Part shown: piece after piece, positions 1 through 6,353 of the stretch | Numbering within the stretch: position 1 is the stretch's first letter | How the letters are laid out: the number at the start of each line of letters is the position of its first letter | Assembly: GCA_900768075.1 (NCBI GenBank) | Contig: CAAGBN010000051.1 | Location: 1 to 24,408 of the forward strand | Length of the DNA: 24,408 bases | DNA from: Clostridia bacterium | GTDB taxonomy: Bacteria > Bacillota > Clostridia > Oscillospirales > Acutalibacteraceae | Direction of reading: 5' to 3' | Made by a program: the position numbers and the translations under genes | Notes under the pieces: generated by a model | Database searches by the model: none | Told to the model about the DNA's origin: nothing | The model's input: the letters and a program-made list of their open reading frames with translations, nothing else

Positions 1-30
1 CTCTTTCCCTACACGACGCTCTTCCGATCT
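1..30. other. Illumina TruSeq adapter remnant (not genomic)
   Basis: These 30 bases equal the last 30 bases of the Illumina TruSeq universal/read 1 adapter, ending in the familiar CTTCCGATCT ligation end. The coding frame of the partial gene beside it runs cleanly only from base 31. This is untrimmed library adapter at a contig end and should be masked; it carries no biology. Confidence 0.97.
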
Positions 31-216
31 TTCCCAAATAACACAGGTAGACTTGAATTTATAGACAATATTACCTTTGTAGTCAAATTCAAATCAACAC
101 TTCCTGAAATCACATCAGTTCAGATGCTTTATCAAAGCAGGCAAATATCTCCAAGCAACAAAGTGCCTACAGAAGAATACTTCAGAATTGTTGTAGGTGC
201 AAAATTCTTCGGTTAA
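31..216 (+). CDS. Partial phage structural protein, C-terminal end
   Basis: The frame starting at base 31 is open for 61 codons to the TAA at 214-216, and the 5' end is cut off by the adapter and contig edge. The visible C-terminus is hydrophilic with alternating beta-type residues and ends in VVGAKFFG. I do not recognise a family. Its place directly upstream of a small membrane peptide, an endolysin and holin-type genes suggests a tail, baseplate or tail-fibre-associated protein, which is inference from gene order only. Confidence 0.6.
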   Translation, partial: FPNNTGRLEFIDNITFVVKFKSTLPEITSVQMLYQSRQISPSNKVPTEEYFRIVVGAKFFG

Positions 217-231
217 GAAAGGCGGTTTATT

Positions 232-351
232 ATGCAACACACAATATTCGGTTTGATAGCACTTTACACAGCTATCCCTATTCTGTGGATAATCAAAGAA
301 GTCAAAGAAACTAAAGACCTCGGCTTGCTGTCAGATTGGAGTTGGGAATAA
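232..351 (+). CDS. Small phage membrane peptide (39 aa)
   Basis: ATG at 232 follows an AAAGGCGG ribosome site and reads 39 codons to TAA at 349-351. Residues about 4-18 are a hydrophobic stretch (IFGLIALYTAIPILW), so this is probably a single-pass membrane peptide with a charged KEVKETKD tail. The stop lies 2 bp before the endolysin ATG, so the two genes are likely translationally coupled. Short one-helix proteins are common in phage lysis modules, but the role here (holin-like, spanin-like or other) cannot be told from sequence. Confidence 0.6.
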   Translation: MQHTIFGLIALYTAIPILWIIKEVKETKDLGLLSDWSWE

Positions 352-353
352 TT

Positions 354-1112
354 ATGATTAAAAATTATCTTACATACCCTTGCAAGATTATGAGAATCAC
401 TCAGAATTACAATGGTAAGACATCTCACTATCCTCATACTGTGGGTAGTCCGAAAGACTATCCCATTGATGAGGGCGGAAAAGATACCGGCAGAGACGGT
501 TTATACTGCGACTGCGATGAAATGAAAATCGTGAGACTTTACGGTGCAGGCAACGGCGGTACAAATACCATTTGGGTAGAATCTACTTCAAAGGTGCATT
601 TTGCTGATGGTACCCGTGACTATGCCTGCGGTATGGCTATTCATCCTAATGATAGCGATTTCAAGAGTCTTTATGTGGGTAAGAAGTTCAAGCGTGGTGA
701 CCTTATCTGCAAAGAGGGCAGTGACGGAGCTACAGCCAACCACTTACATATCAGCTTCGGCAAAGGCAAGATCAAGGGCAACGGTTGGAAGAAGAACTCA
801 AAGGGTAAGTATGTACTTGACTGCACAGGCGGAGCGTACAAGCCTGAACAGCTCTTTTATATCGACCCTGCTTTCACAACAGTTATGTCAAAGGGGGGCA
901 TTAACTTTAAGAATTTGCCCAAGGAATACGCCGAAGGTGCTTACAAGGTAAATACAGCAACCCTCAACGTTCGCAAGGGTGCAGGTACCAATTTCGCAAA
1001 GGCAGGCACTCTCGTCAAGGGAAAGAAAATCAAAATCATAGAGGTTGACGGCATCTGGGGTAGATACGCTGCAAACAAATGGGTCAGCCTTGAGCACTGC
1101 AAGAAAGCGTAG
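354..1112 (+). CDS. Phage endolysin, M23-like peptidase plus SH3b domain
   Basis: A 252-residue protein predicted to cut the peptidoglycan cross-bridge at the end of the phage cycle. The N-terminal half resembles M23/LytM-type zinc metallopeptidases: an H/D-rich segment (residues about 25-45, HYPHTVGSPKDYPIDEG) and an HLH pair at His130 and His132 that would supply zinc ligands. Residues about 198-250 form an SH3b wall-binding domain with the typical TATLNVRKGAGTNF signature. There is no signal peptide, so export would rely on the neighbouring holin-type genes. I chose ATG 354 over an in-frame TTG at 336, because 336 lies inside the upstream gene and GGAG at 338-341 precedes 354. A lesion in catalytic residues is not evident. 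Confidence 0.85.
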   Translation: MIKNYLTYPCKIMRITQNYNGKTSHYPHTVGSPKDYPIDEGGKDTGRDGLYCDCDEMKIVRLYGAGNGGTNTIWVESTSKVHFADGTRDYACGMAIHPNDSDFKSLYVGKKFKRGDLICKEGSDGATANHLHISFGKGKIKGNGWKKNSKGKYVLDCTGGAYKPEQLFYIDPAFTTVMSKGGINFKNLPKEYAEGAYKVNTATLNVRKGAGTNFAKAGTLVKGKKIKIIEVDGIWGRYAANKWVSLEHCKKA

Positions 1113-1124
1113 GGGGTGATAACA

Positions 1125-1409
1125 ATGAACACATTAGCAACCATTGTCACCCTTATAACCGAAATAGGGGTGCTTTTAGGTGTTGTAACTCCTATGATTG
1201 TTACCGTGAGAAAAGTCGCAAACGGTCAAAAATGTCAGCTCAGAAGCGATATGCTGAGAATTTATTATCACAATCGTGAAGCTGAAACAATCAGACAGTA
1301 TGAGTACGAAAATTTTGTGTTTCTCTATGAGGCATACAAAGCACTTAAAGGTAACTCGTTTATAGACAAGATTTATAAAGAAGTGCAGACTTGGGAAATA
1401 GTCTCTTAA
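1125..1409 (+). CDS. Putative phage holin-like/hypothetical membrane protein
   Basis: A 94-residue protein with one N-terminal membrane helix (residues about 4-26, LATIVTLITEIGVLLGVVTPMIV) followed by a basic, aromatic-rich cytoplasmic part (RSDMLRIYYHNREAETIRQYEYENF). Small proteins of this layout sit beside lysins in many Firmicutes phages and are often labelled putative holins; that label is from family resemblance, not from a proven motif. ATG 1125 is preferred over GTG 1116 because the GGGGGTGA ribosome site overlaps that GTG. The gene begins 12 bp after the endolysin stop. Confidence 0.65.
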   Translation: MNTLATIVTLITEIGVLLGVVTPMIVTVRKVANGQKCQLRSDMLRIYYHNREAETIRQYEYENFVFLYEAYKALKGNSFIDKIYKEVQTWEIVS

Positions 1410-1427
1410 GAAGAAAGGATTGATATT

Positions 1428-1859
1428 ATGGTTGATATCATTAAAGAATTCATTCAGAACTATGCAGGCGAGCTCATTTTCGCAGCACTTACAGCAATTG
1501 TAGGTTTTATCGGAACAGCCCTTAAAAAGGAATACGAGGACTCGAACGAAGATAAAAAGAAAAGAGAAATCATCGCCAACGTTGTTAAATCTGTTGAGCA
1601 GGTTTACAAAAACATCCACGGCACCGATAAGCTCAAAAAGGCTATGGAGACAGCTTCAAAAATGCTCGCTCAGAAGGGCATCAGCATTACCGAACTTGAA
1701 CTTATGGTATTGATTGAGTCAGCGCTGTGCGAATTCAACGATGCTTTCAATAAGGCAAGCTGGCAAGATGGTATTGAAAAAGCAACAAGTGCTGAGATTG
1801 AAACTGACGAACCTGACAGCGAAGATAATGAAGAAGCTACTGCCGAAACGGTAGGTTGA
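1428..1859 (+). CDS. Phage holin, LLH family
   Basis: A 143-residue protein with one N-terminal membrane helix (residues about 12-32, AGELIFAALTAIVGFIGTAL). A charged stretch (KKEYEDSNEDKKKREI) and a long amphipathic helix region (ANVVKSVEQVYKNIHG, then KLKKAMETASKMLAQKGI) follow, then an acidic tail. This matches the LLH-type holins of Firmicutes phages, which permeabilise the membrane so that the lysin reaches the wall. A clear AAGAAAGGAT ribosome site precedes ATG 1428. It lies 18 bp after the previous gene, within the same lysis unit. The acidic Glu/Asp-rich last 20 residues are typical of cytosolic holin tails. Confidence 0.85.
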   Translation: MVDIIKEFIQNYAGELIFAALTAIVGFIGTALKKEYEDSNEDKKKREIIANVVKSVEQVYKNIHGTDKLKKAMETASKMLAQKGISITELELMVLIESALCEFNDAFNKASWQDGIEKATSAEIETDEPDSEDNEEATAETVG

Positions 1860-1874
1860 CAGAGAGGTGTAATT

Positions 1875-2120
1875 ATGGAACTTAAAGATACAGTCGAACT
1901 TATGAACAGTGCTGATTATAAAGAACGCTTCAAAGCTGAATTCCAACAGCTTGTGATACGCTTATTCAAACTAGCGGATATGCTTGAAAAGTGGGAAGCG
2001 GGAGAATTGGAATTTACTCCCATTTGTCCTTATGAAACCCTCAAGACACAGCACGATGCGATGCTTAAGTATAAGCTCTGCCTTGAAATCAGAGCAGAAC
2101 TCGAGGGCATCAAGCTATAA
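1875..2120 (+). CDS. crAss001_48-related phage protein
   Basis: An 81-residue cytosolic helical protein. Its pattern (ERFKAEFQQLVIRLFKLADM, then KWEAGELEFTPICP and a run ending LEIRAELEGIKL) resembles the small phage family named after crAssphage phi crAss001 gene product 48, whose function is unknown. AGAGAGGTGTAATT before ATG 1875 gives a ribosome site. It is the last gene of the prophage unit and is followed by a hairpin at 2141-2166. Assignment rests on pattern recall of the family, without an alignment. Confidence 0.7.
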   Translation: MELKDTVELMNSADYKERFKAEFQQLVIRLFKLADMLEKWEAGELEFTPICPYETLKTQHDAMLKYKLCLEIRAELEGIKL

Positions 2121-2140
2121 AATAGAATAGATAAAAAGAC

Positions 2141-2166
2141 AGCTCCGGGGTTTATGCCTCGGAGCT
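2141..2166 (+). terminator. Hairpin ending the prophage late operon
   Basis: AGCTCCGGGG (2141-2150) pairs with CCTCGGAGCT (2157-2166) as a 10-bp stem with one G-U pair and a 6-base loop. The downstream sequence has only a weak T-run (attgttgttc), so termination may be imperfect. It sits 20 bp after the last phage gene. Confidence 0.7.
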
Positions 2167-2247
2167 ATTGTTGTTCATAAAATGTTTACAATGAAAATGT
2201 GTCACTTTTTCTGTTTTGTAATACTATGTAAATGAGAAAAATACCCA

Positions 2248-2278
2248 TTGACTTTTTGAGCAAATGTGTTACTATTAT
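2248..2278 (+). promoter_or_regulatory. Promoter for the DUF5678/aspartic protease pair
   Basis: TTGACT (2248-2253) lies 16 bp before TACTAT (2270-2275); an overlapping TATTAT at 2273-2278 would give a 19-bp spacer. The start of transcription would fall near 2283, which puts the upstream in-frame ATG at 2264 inside the promoter and supports ATG 2309 as the real start. Confidence 0.55.
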
Positions 2279-2308
2279 GATGTGCGCATTAAAGAAGGAG
2301 GAATATCT

Positions 2309-2542
2309 ATGAATGAGGATTTTGTTTGGTTTAAAGAACATTATGTTGAGTTACAAAACAAATATGGGAATGCTTTTATTGCTATAAAAAACAAACAAGT
2401 ACTCGGAGTTTACAGTAGTTATGCAGAGGGTGTTGCTCATACTGCAAAATCCGAAGAACTTGGTACATTTATAGTTCAAGAATGCAATTCACAACATAAA
2501 GCTTACCATTGTTGTATTTCGTCAATGAATTTTTCTCAATAA
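2309..2542 (+). CDS. DUF5678-like small protein
   Basis: A 77-residue soluble protein. The central part (WFKEHYVELQNKYGNAFIAI, then KNKQVLGVYSSYAEGVAHTA) follows the pattern of the DUF5678 family: Tyr-Gly-(N)-Ala/Trp-Ile-Ala-hydrophobic, a short turn with N/G-K, then a helix. That family has no known function and is often encoded next to an aspartic protease gene, as it is here: the retropepsin-like gene starts 29 bp downstream. The start is fixed by AAGGAGG at 2295-2301. The C-terminus carries several Cys residues (CNSQ, HCCISS), which is unusual for so small a protein and could mean metal binding or disulfides. Confidence 0.65.
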   Translation: MNEDFVWFKEHYVELQNKYGNAFIAIKNKQVLGVYSSYAEGVAHTAKSEELGTFIVQECNSQHKAYHCCISSMNFSQ

Positions 2543-2571
2543 TAAATGTTTTACAAAAAGGAAGTTAAATA

Positions 2572-3060
2572 ATGAGAAGCGCATTTACAACATTTAATAA
2601 TTGCTTAGTTAATCAACTTAATAATGATGTTGCTGTTCAGTATAATGGGAAAATCATACAAGTAAAAGCACTATGGGATACGGGCGCTACAAATAGTTGT
2701 ATTTCGGAAGATGTAGTAAAAGAATTATCACTCGTTGCAACTGGAAAGATAAGTATGCAAACACCATCCGGTGAAGACATTAGGAACACATATTTAGTTG
2801 ATGTGACACTTCCAAATGATGTGGTTATCAGTGATCTTGTTGTCGCGGATTCTGAAATAGGCGCTCAGAATATTGGTATGCTGGTTGGAATGGATGTAAT
2901 CAATAGAGGTGACTTTGCGGTTAGCAATTATAATAATAAGACGGTTTTTACTTTTCGTATCCCATCTGAGAAAAAAACTGACTATGTAACAGAAATTAAA
3001 GTTTCTAATATCATAGGTCCCAAACATGGGAAAGGAAAAAGAAAAAAGAATAAAAAATAA
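2572..3060 (+). CDS. Retropepsin-like aspartic protease
   Basis: A 162-residue protein with the hallmarks of a single-domain retroviral-type aspartic protease that acts as a dimer. Asp36-Thr37-Gly38-Ala39 (ALWDTGATNSCIS) is the catalytic triplet. The following helix (EDVVKELSL) and flap-like strand region (MQTPSGEDIRNTYLVDVTLP) are in the right order. Gly106-Met-Asp-Val-Ile (LVGMDVINRGDF) matches the family's second conserved block, and the fold would be complete by about residue 125. No signal peptide or membrane helix, so it acts in the cytosol. The tail is strongly basic (HGKGKRKKNKK). It follows the DUF5678-like gene in one transcript. The substrate is unknown; the neighbouring small protein is a candidate partner (inference). 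Confidence 0.85.
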   Translation: MRSAFTTFNNCLVNQLNNDVAVQYNGKIIQVKALWDTGATNSCISEDVVKELSLVATGKISMQTPSGEDIRNTYLVDVTLPNDVVISDLVVADSEIGAQNIGMLVGMDVINRGDFAVSNYNNKTVFTFRIPSEKKTDYVTEIKVSNIIGPKHGKGKRKKNKK

Positions 3061-3084
3061 CTTATATGGTTATTGTCAACAAAT

Positions 3085-3122
3085 ACCCCGAATTAGTTAA
3101 CGCTCTTTCGGTGTGTTTTTTT
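3085..3122 (+). terminator. Probable terminator after the protease gene
   Basis: ACCCCGAA (3085-3092) and TTCGGTGT (3107-3114) form a short stem with one C-T mismatch, followed by a T-run at 3116-3122. It is weak but well placed, 25 bp after the protease stop. Confidence 0.45.
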
Positions 3123-3149
3123 GTTTACTCTCATTTTGTCATTTATAAA
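3121..3149 (+). promoter_or_regulatory. Candidate promoter for the 66-aa gene
   Basis: TTGTTT (3121-3126), a 17-bp spacer and TATAAA (3144-3149) lie about 45 bp before the 66-aa gene. The -35 overlaps the terminator T-run, so its apparent quality may partly reflect T-richness. Confidence 0.4.
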
Positions 3150-3192
3150 AAGCAAAAACAGTTTTTACTCTTGAAAGAGAGGTGAACTGTAA

Positions 3193-3393
3193 ATGCGAAT
3201 ACATAGGGAAATTGAAATAATACATCCTATGTTTGTAGTAAAGCTTGATAGTGGAGTTTCATTGACTGTTTTTGATGGATATGCACTTGGTTCTGACGAT
3301 AATATGTATTATCATATCGGCAAAGAAGATGAAGACGGAATTCTACAAACCGTAGGTTGGAGCTGCGAAGTTGACGGCGAGATAGTGATATAA
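3193..3393 (+). CDS. Hypothetical protein (66 aa)
   Basis: ATG 3193 follows AGAGAGGTGA with good spacing and reads 66 codons. The protein is soluble, acidic and probably beta-rich (PMFVVKLDSGVSLTVFDGYA, then MYYHIGKEDEDG and GWSCEVDGEIVI). I do not recognise a family. It stands alone, with its own candidate promoter, between the protease terminator and a two-way terminator shared with the converging anti-sigma gene. No function is proposed. Confidence 0.55.
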   Translation: MRIHREIEIIHPMFVVKLDSGVSLTVFDGYALGSDDNMYYHIGKEDEDGILQTVGWSCEVDGEIVI

Positions 3394-3407
3394 CCAACCA
3401 CAAAATA

Positions 3408-3450
3408 CCACCGGACCTTAATTTTTCAAGGTAGCCGGTGGCTATTTTTT
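3408..3450. terminator. Bidirectional terminator between convergent genes
   Basis: CCACCGG plus ACCTT (3408-3419) pairs with AAGGT plus CCGGTGG (3428-3441), leaving a 2-base bulge, and is followed by a T-run (3443-3450). On the reverse strand the stem is followed by a short T-rich stretch (TTTTG), so it can serve both the 66-aa gene and the anti-sigma gene. Confidence 0.8.
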
Positions 3451-4141
3451 ATTCAGTTGTAAGTTCTTGCGGATCTACTTCTATAAGGTGTCCGACAACT
3501 TCACTCATAAATTCTTCGCCTAAATCAATAGGGTAGATAAGTTCAAAGCGGTAACCGTCGAATTTCCAATAACAGTAATATTGGATTGGATCTTTGCAAA
3601 CTAAGCAAGGGGTATTGTTGATAACAACTTCGGAAAGGTCACCGTGCTCAGAGTTGAATTGATTTGGTGCGCTTACCGGTACTTGGTTTAAAGAAAGGTG
3701 ATCGCCATCAGAGTTAAGCCATAAATGAGAAAATATTGATTTATCGTAATTGATTATAATTTTTGAATAATTTAATGGTGGTGTAGAAAACGAATAATAA
3801 GTATCAATATATTCCTCAGTTCTTACTGTTTGTTCAACTTGTGTAAATGTATTAAAAATTGTAACAATAAAGCTCACTATAGTTTCTCTAAATGCATCAA
3901 CCGTCATTAGCGATGAAAAAGCAATTATAAATGAAATTATAATAACAGCTACTTTTTTTACTGCCGTATTAACATATTTCCAATAAGAACGACTTAATTT
4001 ATTCAGCAACTTCTCTTTGTTCTTCAAATACTTATCAGAAAAGTCGTGCTCTATTTCTTCTTCTTTCGGCACACTACTAAACTCAATCTCTTTGAACTTA
4101 ATCAAACCTTGCTTAAGAAGTTCGTCATATCTGTCAGCCAT
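3449..4141 (-). CDS. Anti-sigma-factor-like membrane protein, DUF4367 type
   Basis: A 230-residue single-pass protein: a charged cytosolic N-terminus (residues 1-62) able to hold a sigma factor, a membrane helix at about 64-82 (VAVIIISFIIAFSSLMTVDAF), and an extracellular domain that ends in a pattern typical of DUF4367 (FDGYRFELIYPIDLGEEFM). Such proteins pair with ECF sigma factors in Clostridia and are thought to hold them until an envelope signal arrives. ATG 4141 overlaps the sigma gene's stop by 8 bp (ATGGCTGA) and has GGAG in front. An in-frame start further upstream at 4171 would lie deep inside the sigma gene and is less likely. The extracellular ligand is unknown. Confidence 0.75.
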   Translation of the reverse strand: MADRYDELLKQGLIKFKEIEFSSVPKEEEIEHDFSDKYLKNKEKLLNKLSRSYWKYVNTAVKKVAVIIISFIIAFSSLMTVDAFRETIVSFIVTIFNTFTQVEQTVRTEEYIDTYYSFSTPPLNYSKIIINYDKSIFSHLWLNSDGDHLSLNQVPVSAPNQFNSEHGDLSEVVINNTPCLVCKDPIQYYCYWKFDGYRFELIYPIDLGEEFMSEVVGHLIEVDPQELTTE

Positions 4142-4682
4142 TAGTGTTCTGCTCCTTCTCATAAAGTTCAATGAATTTTTGTCTTCCTCTCACAGCCTGC
4201 TGATGAACTGTATTCAGTTTGCGGTTAAGGACTTTGGAAATTTCTTTGTCTGTCAGTCCTGTTACATACCTCATATACATAACATCTGAATATTTGTCGG
4301 GTAATTTGTTGATAAGCTCAACTATGTAGTCGATGTCCTCGTGGAATTCAACAGCGGTACTGCTATCTTCATCTTTTAAGTCATAAAAATCATCAATGTT
4401 AACAGTTTTAGTTTTGCTTAGCTTTTTCTTTAAATCAATAGCTGCATTCTTTGCTGAAACATATAAATAATATTTTGCTTCTGTTTCATTTAATCTACGT
4501 AATGTTTTGATGTTTATTGCCATCCTGAGGAAGGTATTTTGCAAGGCATCTTCAGAGAGTTGTTCGTCTTCCAAAATCTTAAAAGCAATATAAAATATCT
4601 GCTTTTGGTAATTCTCATAAATTTGCTCAAAGAAAATTTTATCAGATACATCATCAATTAAATCTAAAAATATTGAAAGCAT
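4134..4682 (-). CDS. ECF-type RNA polymerase sigma factor (first)
   Basis: A 182-residue sigma-70 family member of ECF type. Region 2 is at residues about 20-90 (FEQIYENYQKQIFYIAFKIL, then LSEDALQNTFLRMA) and region 4 at about 118-172 (INKLPDKYSDVMYMRYVTGL, then TDKEISKVLNRKLNTVHQQA), with the helix-turn-helix expected there. There is no region 1 or 3, as usual for ECF. AGGAGGATTAAG precedes ATG. It is co-transcribed with the overlapping membrane anti-sigma gene. The first dozen residues (MLSIFLDLIDDV) are hydrophobic but part of the sigma fold, not a signal peptide. The regulon cannot be read from this window. Confidence 0.9.
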   Translation of the reverse strand: MLSIFLDLIDDVSDKIFFEQIYENYQKQIFYIAFKILEDEQLSEDALQNTFLRMAINIKTLRRLNETEAKYYLYVSAKNAAIDLKKKLSKTKTVNIDDFYDLKDEDSSTAVEFHEDIDYIVELINKLPDKYSDVMYMRYVTGLTDKEISKVLNRKLNTVHQQAVRGRQKFIELYEKEQNTNG

Positions 4683-4848
4683 CTTAATCCTCCTACAATT
4701 AGAAACGATTTAGCCGTTCATTAAATTATGAATACTCAAAATTTTAATATAAAAAGAAAAAAATTTCAAGTTTTTGTAATTTTTTGCTGAAACTTATCGT
4801 TTTAAAGTCTATGGGGGATACTATTTTATGTAAAAAGGAGGTGAAAAA

Positions 4849-5262
4849 ATGAAAAAAACATTAGCACTTTTTTTAGTCGTTTTATCTGTGCTTTCAATTA
4901 TGAGTTGTACAGTAATGGCTGCAGGTGTTGAGCCTCGTTGGAATAATACAAGTTCTGCTACTGTTAGTTTGGTGATAGATGAAAATGGTGAAGCTTCAAT
5001 AGGATTAGCTTGTATTGGAATAGGCGGTGTAACCACGAAAATTGTGGCTGAAACTAAACTTGAAAGAAAGTGGGGATTATTGTGGCTTGATGTAAGTGGT
5101 GCGGAGTGGACAGATACATCTACAACTAGTTATATGACTTTATCTCATTATATGCAACTTAGTAAAAAAGCTACATATAGAGCTACCACAAAGTATACTA
5201 TCAGTGGTACAAACGGTTCGGATGACGAAACTACTTGCAGATGCGAGTATACATATGATTAA
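4849..5262 (+). CDS. Small secreted protein, family unnamed
   Basis: A 137-residue protein with a clear signal peptide (residues 1 to about 24, MKKTLALFLVVLSVLSIMSC, cleavage probably after VMA-A). The mature part is Thr/Ser-rich and alternates polar and hydrophobic residues, as in a beta-sandwich (WNNTSSATVSLVIDENG, IGGVTTKIVAETKLERKWG, KATYRATTKYTIS). It resembles many small exported Clostridia proteins of unknown role. AAAGGAGGTGAAAA gives a very strong ribosome site. It lies between two divergently arranged ECF sigma genes and is a natural candidate target or signal for one of them, though this is inference. Four Cys remain after cleavage if the SCTV Cys is lost (IGLACIGIG, TTCRCE), so disulfides are possible. 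Confidence 0.7.
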   Translation: MKKTLALFLVVLSVLSIMSCTVMAAGVEPRWNNTSSATVSLVIDENGEASIGLACIGIGGVTTKIVAETKLERKWGLLWLDVSGAEWTDTSTTSYMTLSHYMQLSKKATYRATTKYTISGTNGSDDETTCRCEYTYD

Positions 5263-5303
5263 TATGTTGTACTGTCATCTCACATAAAAGTAAATAATTA
5301 AAA

Positions 5304-5333
5304 CCTCGGGGGACTTTTCCCCATCCCTCGAGG
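5304..5333 (+). terminator. Terminator after the secreted-protein gene
   Basis: CCTCGGGGGA (5304-5313) pairs with TCCCTCGAGG (5324-5333), a 10-bp stem with one G-U pair, followed by CGTTTTA. The flank ATAAAAGTAAATAATTAAA closely matches the flank of the hairpin at 6321-6353, so the two terminators look related. Confidence 0.65.
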
Positions 5334-5340
5334 CGTTTTA

Positions 5341-5360
5341 GGTAAGAATGAGTTCTTACC
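5341..5360. promoter_or_regulatory. Perfect inverted repeat upstream of second ECF sigma gene
   Basis: GGTAAGAA and TTCTTACC flank a 4-base TGAG loop exactly 45 bp before the sigma gene's ATG. The 20-bp palindrome could be an operator or a second hairpin. The T-run needed for a terminator is missing, which favours a protein-binding or antitermination role, but nothing here identifies a binder. Confidence 0.4.
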
Positions 5361-5404
5361 ATATAAGAAGTGTAAGTTTTTCTGCAAAACAAGGGGAGTA
5401 AAAT

Positions 5405-5944
5405 ATGATTTGTGATGAAAAGAATGAGCTGTGTAAAAATATGTGGGTGCAATACAAAGATGAGCTAACAAATATGTGTCAATACAAGCTCAGCAGTCAC
5501 CCCGATGAGGTTGAGGATGTAATTGCAGATACCTTTTATTATCTTTGCGTAGCGGTGTTTGAAGATAGAAAAATTGATAACCACAGAGCTTGGTTGAGTG
5601 CGGTTGCCAACAACCTGATTAAGAAGAAATATACCGAATTAAATAAATTAAAGCTCAAAAATATAACATATAACGAAGAAGATATTGATACATACGGATA
5701 TATCGATGATATGATTTTAGACAGTATGATATCCGACAGTGTAATCGAGGTCCTGTGCGATACCATTATATGTGAGCTTTCTCCTGTAGAGCAGAAGTTG
5801 TATCAATATGTGTATGTCGATAAATTAAAGATGAAAGAAATTGCTGTCCTGATGGATATAACGGAAGCAAATGTCAGGCAGCGTAACCATAGATTAACTA
5901 AAAAATTAAAAACAATAATAAAAAAATATCTTGACGAAATATAA
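5405..5944 (+). CDS. ECF-type RNA polymerase sigma factor (second)
   Basis: A 179-residue ECF sigma. Region 2 spans residues about 10-75 (DEVEDVIADTFYYLCVAVFE, then HRAWLSAVANNLIKKKYTEL) and region 4 about 122-176 (LSPVEQKLYQYVYVDKLKMK, then EIAVLMDITEANVRQRNHRL). GGGGAGTAAAAT is the ribosome site. It is 53 bp upstream of a 96-aa gene that lacks a membrane helix, unlike the classical membrane anti-sigma partner of the first sigma gene. Sequence similarity to the first sigma factor is only at the level of the ECF fold, so the two are not a recent duplicate. Confidence 0.85.
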   Translation: MICDEKNELCKNMWVQYKDELTNMCQYKLSSHPDEVEDVIADTFYYLCVAVFEDRKIDNHRAWLSAVANNLIKKKYTELNKLKLKNITYNEEDIDTYGYIDDMILDSMISDSVIEVLCDTIICELSPVEQKLYQYVYVDKLKMKEIAVLMDITEANVRQRNHRLTKKLKTIIKKYLDEI

Positions 5945-5997
5945 ACTTTAGTGCTAATATATATGCAACCGAACAAATGTGCGAAAGGAGAAAACAA

Positions 5998-6288
5998 ATG
6001 AACATTGAAGGGTTAGAGTTTAAGGAGAATAAAAACGGGGCAATTGAACAATTCCTTTTGGAGAGCGAGATTACAAGTGCTCAGCATTCGCATCTTATAG
6101 ATTTTATGGATTATGTAAGTGATAAGATTTGTAATGGCGAAGAGGTCAGTAAAGAGTTTTTTGAAGATGAAATCTTAAGCATTGTTCCTGAAAAACGTGG
6201 AGATGATAATTTCTGCAAATTAATTGCAAAGTATTGGCAAGATGAATATCAAAATTCAAAAGTCTCCGAATATTTCTATGGTATCTGA
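5998..6288 (+). CDS. Hypothetical protein downstream of ECF sigma factor (96 aa)
   Basis: ATG 5998 is chosen because AAAGGAGA lies just before it; an upstream in-frame start at 5977 has no ribosome site. The protein is acidic, helical and soluble (IEQFLLESEITSAQHSHLID, then FMDYVSDKICNGEEVSKEFF), with no signal or membrane helix. I do not recognise the family. Its position 53 bp after an ECF sigma gene, followed by a terminator, suggests a sigma-associated cytosolic regulator, for example a soluble anti-sigma, or an unrelated passenger. Confidence 0.6.
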   Translation: MNIEGLEFKENKNGAIEQFLLESEITSAQHSHLIDFMDYVSDKICNGEEVSKEFFEDEILSIVPEKRGDDNFCKLIAKYWQDEYQNSKVSEYFYGI

Positions 6289-6320
6289 TATAAAGGAGCC
6301 TATATAAAAGCAAACAATTA

Positions 6321-6353
6321 AACCTCGAAGGACAAAGAAAATCTTTCGAGGTT
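6321..6353 (+). terminator. Terminator of the second sigma operon
   Basis: AACCTCGAAGGA (6321-6332) pairs with TCTTTCGAGGTT (6342-6353), a 12-bp stem with one G-U pair and a 9-base loop, followed by a T-rich stretch. The 5' flank resembles that of the hairpin at 5304-5333. Manganese-catalase homology starts almost immediately downstream. Confidence 0.75.

Noticed and set aside
336..353. Upstream TTG start of the endolysin gene
   Set aside because: It lies inside the preceding small gene, and ATG 354 has its own GGAG at 338-341.
2264..2308. ATG 15 codons upstream of the DUF5678-like gene
   Set aside because: It falls within the predicted promoter and has no ribosome site; AAGGAGG points to ATG 2309.
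4788..4813. ECF-like promoter TGAAAC...AGTC before the secreted-protein gene
   Set aside because: The spacer between TGAAAC and AGTC is about 12 bp, shorter than the usual 16 for ECF promoters, so I did not list it as a feature; it stays a weak possibility.
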